Assembly: GCA_018715295.1 (NCBI GenBank)
Contig: DVLY01000035.1
Location: 1-9,903, forward strand
Origin: Candidatus Merdimorpha stercoravium
Lineage (GTDB): Bacteria > Bacteroidota > Bacteroidia > Flavobacteriales > UBA1820
DNA: 9,903 nt
Direction: 5' to 3'
The position numbers and the translations under genes were made by a program. The notes under the pieces are model-generated. The model was not told the DNA's origin. It worked only from the letters and a program-made list of their open reading frames with translations, and searched no databases. Shown here piece after piece: positions 6,184-9,903 of this stretch (its first letter is position 1; the number at the start of each line of letters is the position of its first letter).

Positions 6184-7260
6184 TCAGTTGGAACGCTGGC
6201 GCCCATGGATGTGGGGAAGTCCCCATTCCTGGCACTGGTCGCACCACTGGCGGATGTCTTCGCCCGTATAGTTGGTGATGTAGATGATGTGGTCGCGGTA
6301 GGTGGGAGTGGTAGATCGGCGGGAGGAACTTTTGGAGTCTTCGTCGTGCTGGGAGTCCGACTCGTAGGCCGACGAACTGTTGGAGAGGGCTTGATAGGCA
6401 TTGAGGTTGGCTTGCCCCCAGGCGACCGACGCTTCCATCCAGGAGTCCCGGGACATGGGCGGGCCGTAGGATTCCAAGGGCGAGAGCGATCCGCCTCCGT
6501 GATACGTGGCTGCCGTCAAGTCGCGCCGGAGGGTAAAGGTGCTGGCATAGTCGCCGCGGTTCTTGAAGACAAAGTCGTCCCCCGAGATGCTCATCGTGCC
6601 GTTCCAGACGAAAAACGGTTCGATGCTGCCGGCAAAGGCGGCACAGCAATAGGCTCCGTCCGGTCCGTCTCCGCCCCAAACGCGGATGGGGCAGTGGTTT
6701 TTGGTGGATCCGGGAAGGTCCGTCCGGTTTTCCAGGTAGATTTCGAAATGCTCCGGAAGACGGGAATGCGCCTGGGCGGCCCGGTCGGCTGCCGGAGTCG
6801 CTTCCGTACCCGTGCCTTCGAATTCGGCGTAGTCGCTGTAGGCAATGTCGTTGCCCTGGGCGTCGAACAGGCATACCTGGCAGTAGTAGGTGTGCGATCC
6901 GGGGAGCAGGTGGAGTTCTTCGTTGGGAATGAAAAGGGTAAAGTCGCTGTACTCCGTTCCCGGATACGAAGGGGTGAAATGTTCGCTGGTGCATACGTTC
7001 CCATCGGTGGTGTAATAGCGGCGGTTGAGGTCTTTCACCCCGACTCCTTTCGGCGATTCGATGTAGGCGACGGCCTCGCCCTGCTGTCCCTGCATGTCCC
7101 AGACGGTAAATGTGAGATGGATGCGAAGGCCGGTCTGTCCATCCTGCGAAATGTTGTGCTCCAGCCAGATCCGGTCGACGGTGGCAGAAGCGGCGAAGGT
7201 TCCGGCGGCACTCCACAGGCAGAAGACCGACAGGAAAACAGCGCGAAAAAGATGCTTCAT
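6184..7260 (-). CDS. Exported protein with Ig-like domains and C-terminal Cys/His cluster, function unknown
   Basis: A 358-aa protein with a cleavable signal peptide: MKHLFRAVFLSVFCLWSAAG, then TFA/AS near residue 23, no lipobox. Start chosen for this signal; 42 further open codons upstream are not protein-like. Residues about 25-155 look like a beta-sandwich: TVDRIWLEHN, LRIHLTFTVWDMQGQQGEAV, DFTLFIPNEELHLLPGSHTY. This resembles, from memory, an Ig-like module repeated in Bacteroidales secreted proteins. A second beta-rich part covers about 170-255 (HFEIYLENRTDLPG...FVFKNRGDYASTFTL). A polar Ser/Asp/Glu/Arg linker lies near 293-320, and the end carries C340-x2-C343-x6-H350-x-H352. A -7 box TATCTTTG sits about 79 bp upstream and the gene appears monocistronic. 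It could be periplasmic or secreted. I have no basis for an enzymatic role. Confidence 0.78.
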   Translation of the reverse strand: MKHLFRAVFLSVFCLWSAAGTFAASATVDRIWLEHNISQDGQTGLRIHLTFTVWDMQGQQGEAVAYIESPKGVGVKDLNRRYYTTDGNVCTSEHFTPSYPGTEYSDFTLFIPNEELHLLPGSHTYYCQVCLFDAQGNDIAYSDYAEFEGTGTEATPAADRAAQAHSRLPEHFEIYLENRTDLPGSTKNHCPIRVWGGDGPDGAYCCAAFAGSIEPFFVWNGTMSISGDDFVFKNRGDYASTFTLRRDLTAATYHGGGSLSPLESYGPPMSRDSWMEASVAWGQANLNAYQALSNSSSAYESDSQHDEDSKSSSRRSTTPTYRDHIIYITNYTGEDIRQWCDQCQEWGLPHIHGRQRSN

Positions 7261-7338
7261 GGTCGTAGGAAGATGAGAACACATATTCGTAGTTGTCCCG
7301 GCGGTTCCGGTTGGGTCGGAACGCTTCCGCGACAAGAT

Positions 7339-7346
7339 CAAAGATA
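7339..7346 (-). promoter_or_regulatory. Bacteroidetes -7 promoter box for the exported protein gene
   Basis: On the minus strand this reads TATCTTTG, a full match to TAnnTTTG. Transcription would start near 7333, giving a leader of about 72 nt. No clean -33 TTTG is seen. It is one half of the divergent 7261-7497 region. Confidence 0.65.
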
Positions 7347-7452
7347 CGGAATGCTGTGGGGAAAATGACGTTTTTTCCGGAAGCAAAGGCAGCTCGTTTT
7401 CCGGTATAAAAGCAGGGGGAATCCTCCGGTTTTTTAAGTCGCGTCAGTTTGT

Positions 7453-7460
7453 TACCTTTG
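7453..7460 (+). promoter_or_regulatory. Bacteroidetes -7 promoter box for the queD-lpxH-GHMP kinase operon
   Basis: TACCTTTG is a full match to TAnnTTTG, 37 bp before the queD ATG. A T-rich stretch at 7430-7435 lies near the expected -33 position but is not an exact TTTG. Transcription would start near 7466. Confidence 0.65.
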
Positions 7461-7469
7461 CAGGGATGG

Positions 7470-7485
7470 GGCAGGAAGTCCTGCC
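7470..7485 (+). other. Perfect 6-bp hairpin in the queD leader
   Basis: GGCAGG at 7470-7475 pairs with CCTGCC at 7480-7485 around an AAGT loop, within a few bases of the predicted transcript 5' end and 12 bp before the queD ATG. The following GGGAAAAGAAG is A-rich and unpaired. It may stabilise the 5' end or affect initiation. Confidence 0.45.
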
Positions 7486-7497
7486 GGGAAAAGAAGT

Positions 7498-7959
7498 ATG
7501 GCAACGATAAGAGTAACAAAGGAATTCGGCTTCGAAGCGGCCCATGCGCTGTACAATTACGACGGGGAGTGTTCCAACATCCACGGGCATTCCTACCGCC
7601 TGTTCGTCACGGTCAAGGGCGAGCCGATCTCGGCCCCCGGACATCCCAAGAACGGGATGGTGGTGGATTTTTCGGTGCTCAAGGACATCGTGAACCGCCG
7701 GATCGTCGAGCCGCTCGACCATAGTTTCATGGTGTATGCCGAAAGTCCCCAGGGCGATATTTCCCGTTCCTTGGCCGGCAAGGGAGTAGGTATGAAGATC
7801 GTCGAATGCCACTTCCCGCCTACGTGCGAGATGTTGTTGGCCGACTTTGCCGAGCGTATCCGCGGGGAATTGCCCGAAGGGATCACCCTGGAAGCGTTGC
7901 GGCTGTACGAGACGGCCAGTTCGTACGCCGAATGGTTCGCCCAGGACAATCCCCGATAG
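7498..7959 (+). CDS. queD: 6-carboxytetrahydropterin synthase QueD (PTPS family)
   Basis: Converts 7,8-dihydroneopterin triphosphate to 6-carboxy-5,6,7,8-tetrahydropterin, the second step from GTP toward 7-deazaguanines (queuosine). Seen in 153 aa: zinc ligands His16 (FEAAHAL), His29 and His31 (NIHGHSY); catalytic Cys25 (ECSNIHGH); the Asp74-His75 pair in LDHSFM; PTCEML at 108-113; and the C-terminal substrate Glu in LYETASSYAEW (E138). The length is larger than the ~120 aa of E. coli QueD owing to an insert at about 80-105, which I take as a Bacteroidetes form. A 6-pyruvoyl-type PTPS is the alternative, but in bacteria of this group queuosine is the usual role. It is the first gene of a likely operon; lpxH follows after 29 bp. 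No other queuosine genes are in the window. Confidence 0.92.
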   Translation: MATIRVTKEFGFEAAHALYNYDGECSNIHGHSYRLFVTVKGEPISAPGHPKNGMVVDFSVLKDIVNRRIVEPLDHSFMVYAESPQGDISRSLAGKGVGMKIVECHFPPTCEMLLADFAERIRGELPEGITLEALRLYETASSYAEWFAQDNPR

Positions 7960-7988
7960 AAAAAAACGAAATATCCTCAAGGCCTTCG

Positions 7989-8774
7989 ATGGAAAAGATA
8001 AAGATCGATCTGGAAGAGGGAAAAAGCGTCTATTTCGCTTCGGACATGCACCTGGGATCGGGGGGCTTCCTCCGTACCCGGGCGAAGGAAAAACTGCTGC
8101 TGCGCTGGATGGACCGGATCCGTCCCGACTGCGGGGCGCTGGTGCTCTGCGGGGATGTGTTCGACTTCTGGTACGAGTGGAAAAAGGTCGTCCCCAAAGG
8201 GTATGTGCGCCTGCTGGGAAAGATCGTCCAATGGACCGACGAAGGTATCCCGGTGTACTTTTTCTCGGGCAACCACGACATGTGGGCCAAGGATTATTTC
8301 GCGCGCGAGCTCGGAGTCGAGATGTTTCACGAGCCGCGGGAGTTCGATATTTCCGGCAAGAGGTTCTTCGTGGGACACGGCGACGGCTTGGGCCCGAAAG
8401 ACCATCGTTTCAAGATGATGAAAGCGGTGTTCAAAAATCCGGTGGCGCGCTGGCTGTTTTCCCACCTGCTCCATCCCGATTTTGCCATGCGGACGGCCGA
8501 CTATTTTTCCCGGCGCTCGCGCGCGGCGGCGGGTTGTTCGCAAAACACCTATTTGGGCGACGAGAACGAGTGGCTGTACCAGTTCTGCGTCGATACGCTC
8601 AAGGGACAGCATTACGACTATTTCGTCTTCGGACACCGCCACCTGCCCATCGACAAACCGCTTGCAGGCGGGGCGCGGTACATCAACCTGGGCGACTGGA
8701 TATCGTTCTACACCTACGGACAGTGGGACGGGACGCAGTTTGCCCTGAAAACCTGTCCGCACGATGGCTTGTGA
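7989..8774 (+). CDS. lpxH: UDP-2,3-diacylglucosamine diphosphatase-like metallophosphoesterase
   Basis: Predicted to cleave UDP-2,3-diacylglucosamine to lipid X and UMP in lipid A synthesis, at the cytosolic face of the inner membrane. Seen in 261 aa: the calcineurin-type metal motifs in order, ASDMHLG (D19, H21), CGDVFDFW (D56), SGNHDMW (N95, H96), VGHGDG (H130) and FGHRHLP (H216, H218). FDFWYEW after the second motif is typical of LpxH, as is the middle helical region with RWLFSHLLHPDFAMR. The start at MEKIKIDLEE is chosen for fit to the family; the frame is open for 61 codons before it, inside queD. The gene lies 29 bp after queD and overlaps the GHMP kinase by 11 bp, so the two are probably translationally coupled. 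LpxH is best supported, but another substrate of the same superfamily is possible. Confidence 0.88.
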   Translation: MEKIKIDLEEGKSVYFASDMHLGSGGFLRTRAKEKLLLRWMDRIRPDCGALVLCGDVFDFWYEWKKVVPKGYVRLLGKIVQWTDEGIPVYFFSGNHDMWAKDYFARELGVEMFHEPREFDISGKRFFVGHGDGLGPKDHRFKMMKAVFKNPVARWLFSHLLHPDFAMRTADYFSRRSRAAAGCSQNTYLGDENEWLYQFCVDTLKGQHYDYFVFGHRHLPIDKPLAGGARYINLGDWISFYTYGQWDGTQFALKTCPHDGL

Positions 8775-9675
8775 GTTTTACGGTCGGGGAAAACTGTTGC
8801 TTTCGGGCGAATACCTGGTGCTGGACGGGGCCGAGGCTTTGGCCCTGGGCTTGCGGGTAGGGCAGCGGATGCGTGTGGAAGATGTCCCGGGGGACGGCTT
8901 GGAATGGGAAAGCACGGAGAAGGACGGGAGCGTTTGGTTTTCGGCCCGTTTTGCGGCGGACGGGACTTTGCAGGAGGCTTCGGATGCGGCCGTGGCGGTG
9001 CGCTTGAAGGACTTGCTGGCGGTGTGCCGGGAAGAAAATCCTCGGTTTGACTTTTCGGGAAAGAGGGTCTGCCTCCATGCGGAATTCGACCGTTCGTGGG
9101 GCTTGGGCTCGTCTTCGACCTTGATCTATACTCTGGCGCAGTGGGCGCAGGTCGATCCGTTCGCGCTGGTGCGCCGGGCGTGGCCGGGCAGCGGTTACGA
9201 TGTGGCGTGTGCGGGCATCCGCCAGGGGAATGCGCTGTTGTACCGTTTGGAGCAGGGTAGTCCCCGCTGGGAGGAGGTGGTGTTCCGTCCGCCGTTTGCC
9301 CACCGGCTTTACTTTGTGTACAGCGGGGCGAAGCAGAATACGGCTTCGGCGGTGTCTGTCTATCGGCAACTTCCCGCGGAAAGAAGGCTGGAAGCGGCCG
9401 GACAGGTCACGCGGATGGCTCGGCAGATGCTCTCGTGCCGGGCGTTGGGCGATTTTGAACTTCTGGTGGAGCGGCACGAATGTTTGCTCGGGAATCTGTT
9501 GGGAGTCGAACCGGTAGGCCGCCGTTGTTTTGCCGATTACAAGGGCGGGGTGGTGAAGAGCCTCGGGGCTTGGGGAGGCGATTTTTTACTGGTCACCGGA
9601 GAATGCGCTCCGGAGTATTTCCAGGGCAAAGGTTTTCGTATCGTTTTACCTTTTAACACTATAGCAGCAAAATAA
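8764..9675 (+). CDS. GHMP-family kinase of the 'GYDIA' type
   Basis: A 303-aa small-molecule kinase of the GHMP (galactokinase, homoserine, mevalonate, phosphomevalonate) fold. Seen: motif 1 GKLLLSGEYLVLDG at 9-22; the ATP-binding glycine/serine loop WGLGSSSTLI at 112-121; GSGYDVACAG at 142-151, where Asp146 sits at the position of the catalytic Asp of mevalonate kinases; and motif 3 near 265-285, LGAWGGDFLLVTGE. GYDVA matches the GYDIA signature that names a Bacteroidetes subfamily. The third residue of the loop motif is Ser-Ser-Ser rather than the common Ser-Ser-Ala. Substrate is unknown; mevalonate-pathway-like chemistry is suggested by fold only, and Bacteroidales generally make isoprenoids by the MEP route. 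It starts inside lpxH with an 11-bp overlap and ends about 36 bp before the next promoter. Confidence 0.88.
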   Translation: MACEFYGRGKLLLSGEYLVLDGAEALALGLRVGQRMRVEDVPGDGLEWESTEKDGSVWFSARFAADGTLQEASDAAVAVRLKDLLAVCREENPRFDFSGKRVCLHAEFDRSWGLGSSSTLIYTLAQWAQVDPFALVRRAWPGSGYDVACAGIRQGNALLYRLEQGSPRWEEVVFRPPFAHRLYFVYSGAKQNTASAVSVYRQLPAERRLEAAGQVTRMARQMLSCRALGDFELLVERHECLLGNLLGVEPVGRRCFADYKGGVVKSLGAWGGDFLLVTGECAPEYFQGKGFRIVLPFNTIAAK

Positions 9676-9688
9676 TCGTTCGTTTTTC

Positions 9689-9718
9689 TTGCGCGAACGC
9701 GAAAAAAGAGTATTTTTG
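9689..9718 (+). promoter_or_regulatory. Bacteroidetes promoter for the DUF2795 gene
   Basis: The -7 box TATTTTTG at 9711-9718 is a full match to TAnnTTTG. TTG at 9689-9691, within TTCTTG, lies 19 bp upstream, the normal -33 spacing. Transcription would start near 9724, leaving a leader of about 46 nt. An inverted repeat CGTTCG/CGAACG (9677-9682 and 9694-9699) straddles the -33 element and might be an operator. Confidence 0.72.
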
Positions 9719-9769
9719 CACCTCCTGTACAACGGGTGATTTCGGTCGCCTCAAAAACCTGGTATAACT

Positions 9770-9903
9770 ATGTATTGGACTCTCGAATTGGCACAATATC
9801 TCAGCGATGCTCCCTGGCCTGCGACCAAGGACGAACTGATCGACTACGCCATTCGTACCGGTGCTCCGCTGGAAGTGGTGGAAAACCTCCAGGCGGCCGA
9901 GGA
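9770..9903 (+). CDS. DUF2795 domain protein, cut by the window edge
   Basis: Function unknown. The visible 44 residues start MYWTLELAQYLSDAPWPATK and continue DELIDYAIRTGAPLEVVENL, the highly conserved start of small (about 70-residue) Bacteroidales proteins carrying DUF2795. The domain is a short helical fold, and the run of acidic and helix-forming residues agrees. The end is cut at the window boundary (frame continues), so this is a partial gene, not a truncation. It has its own well-formed promoter, separate from the queD-lpxH-kinase operon. The strong conservation I recall suggests a general cellular role, but none is shown here. Confidence 0.85.
   Translation, partial: MYWTLELAQYLSDAPWPATKDELIDYAIRTGAPLEVVENLQAAE

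Noticed and set aside
6115..7368. Plus-strand 417-codon ORF opposite the exported protein
   Set aside because: The minus strand carries a signal peptide, promoter and terminator; the plus-strand product is Gly/Val/Arg-rich with no domain.
7466..7497. preQ1 riboswitch in front of queD
   Set aside because: The loop is only 4 nt and the conserved preQ1-I loop and tail bases are not seen; only a plain hairpin can be supported.
5846..7519. Minus-strand 557-codon ORF
   Set aside because: It runs antisense to mrp and out of frame with the exported protein; the translation is Arg/Pro-rich with no domain, a GC-rich shadow.
9677..9699. Inverted repeat CGTTCG/CGAACG as terminator of the GHMP kinase gene
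   Set aside because: The T run lies inside the 11-nt loop, not after the stem, and the repeat overlaps the next gene's promoter.

Overview
The window looks like a chromosomal segment of a GC-rich member of the Bacteroidales, probably close to Alistipes/Rikenellaceae. Four things point there: several promoters match the Bacteroidetes -7 consensus TAnnTTTG; start codons lack strong Shine-Dalgarno sequences; the DUF2795 protein at the right edge is of the Bacteroidales type; and there are a 6-bladed beta-propeller lipoprotein, an RRM RNA-binding protein with a Gly/Arg-rich tail and a 'GYDIA'-type GHMP kinase. The genus is an inference.

Layout. (1) 5-2398, plus strand: miaB and a polyprenyl diphosphate synthase, 30 bp apart, closed by a perfect 22-bp terminator stem. 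(2) 2505-4486, minus strand: a lipoprotein with a predicted beta-propeller; a short unassigned reading frame whose stop overlaps the lipoprotein start as ATGA; an intrinsic terminator; and an RRM protein carrying eleven 21-bp in-frame repeats. (3) A compact divergent promoter at 4557-4615 with identical -7 boxes on opposite strands. (4) 4644-6005, plus strand: a 73-residue single-span membrane protein and the Mrp/ApbC Fe-S carrier ATPase. (5) 6073-6116: a long hairpin shared by convergent genes. (6) 6184-7260, minus strand: an exported protein of unknown function with Ig-like folds and a C-terminal Cys/His cluster. (7) 7498-9675, plus strand: queD, lpxH and a GHMP kinase, the last two overlapping by 11 bp, behind one promoter. 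(8) From 9770: the start of a DUF2795 gene with its own promoter.

Most genes are housekeeping: tRNA modification (miaB, queD), isoprenoid supply (polyprenyl synthase), Fe-S cluster handling (mrp) and lipid A synthesis (lpxH). MiaB needs both an isoprenylated tRNA substrate and Fe-S clusters, so miaB, the prenyl synthase and mrp are loosely related in theme, but the sequence shows no shared regulation. I see no mobile element, CRISPR array, tRNA or rRNA, and no clear new defence or biosynthetic system. The least explained parts are the cryptic frame at 3593-3826, the repeat-rich RRM protein and its leader, the exported protein at 6184-7260 and the GHMP kinase.
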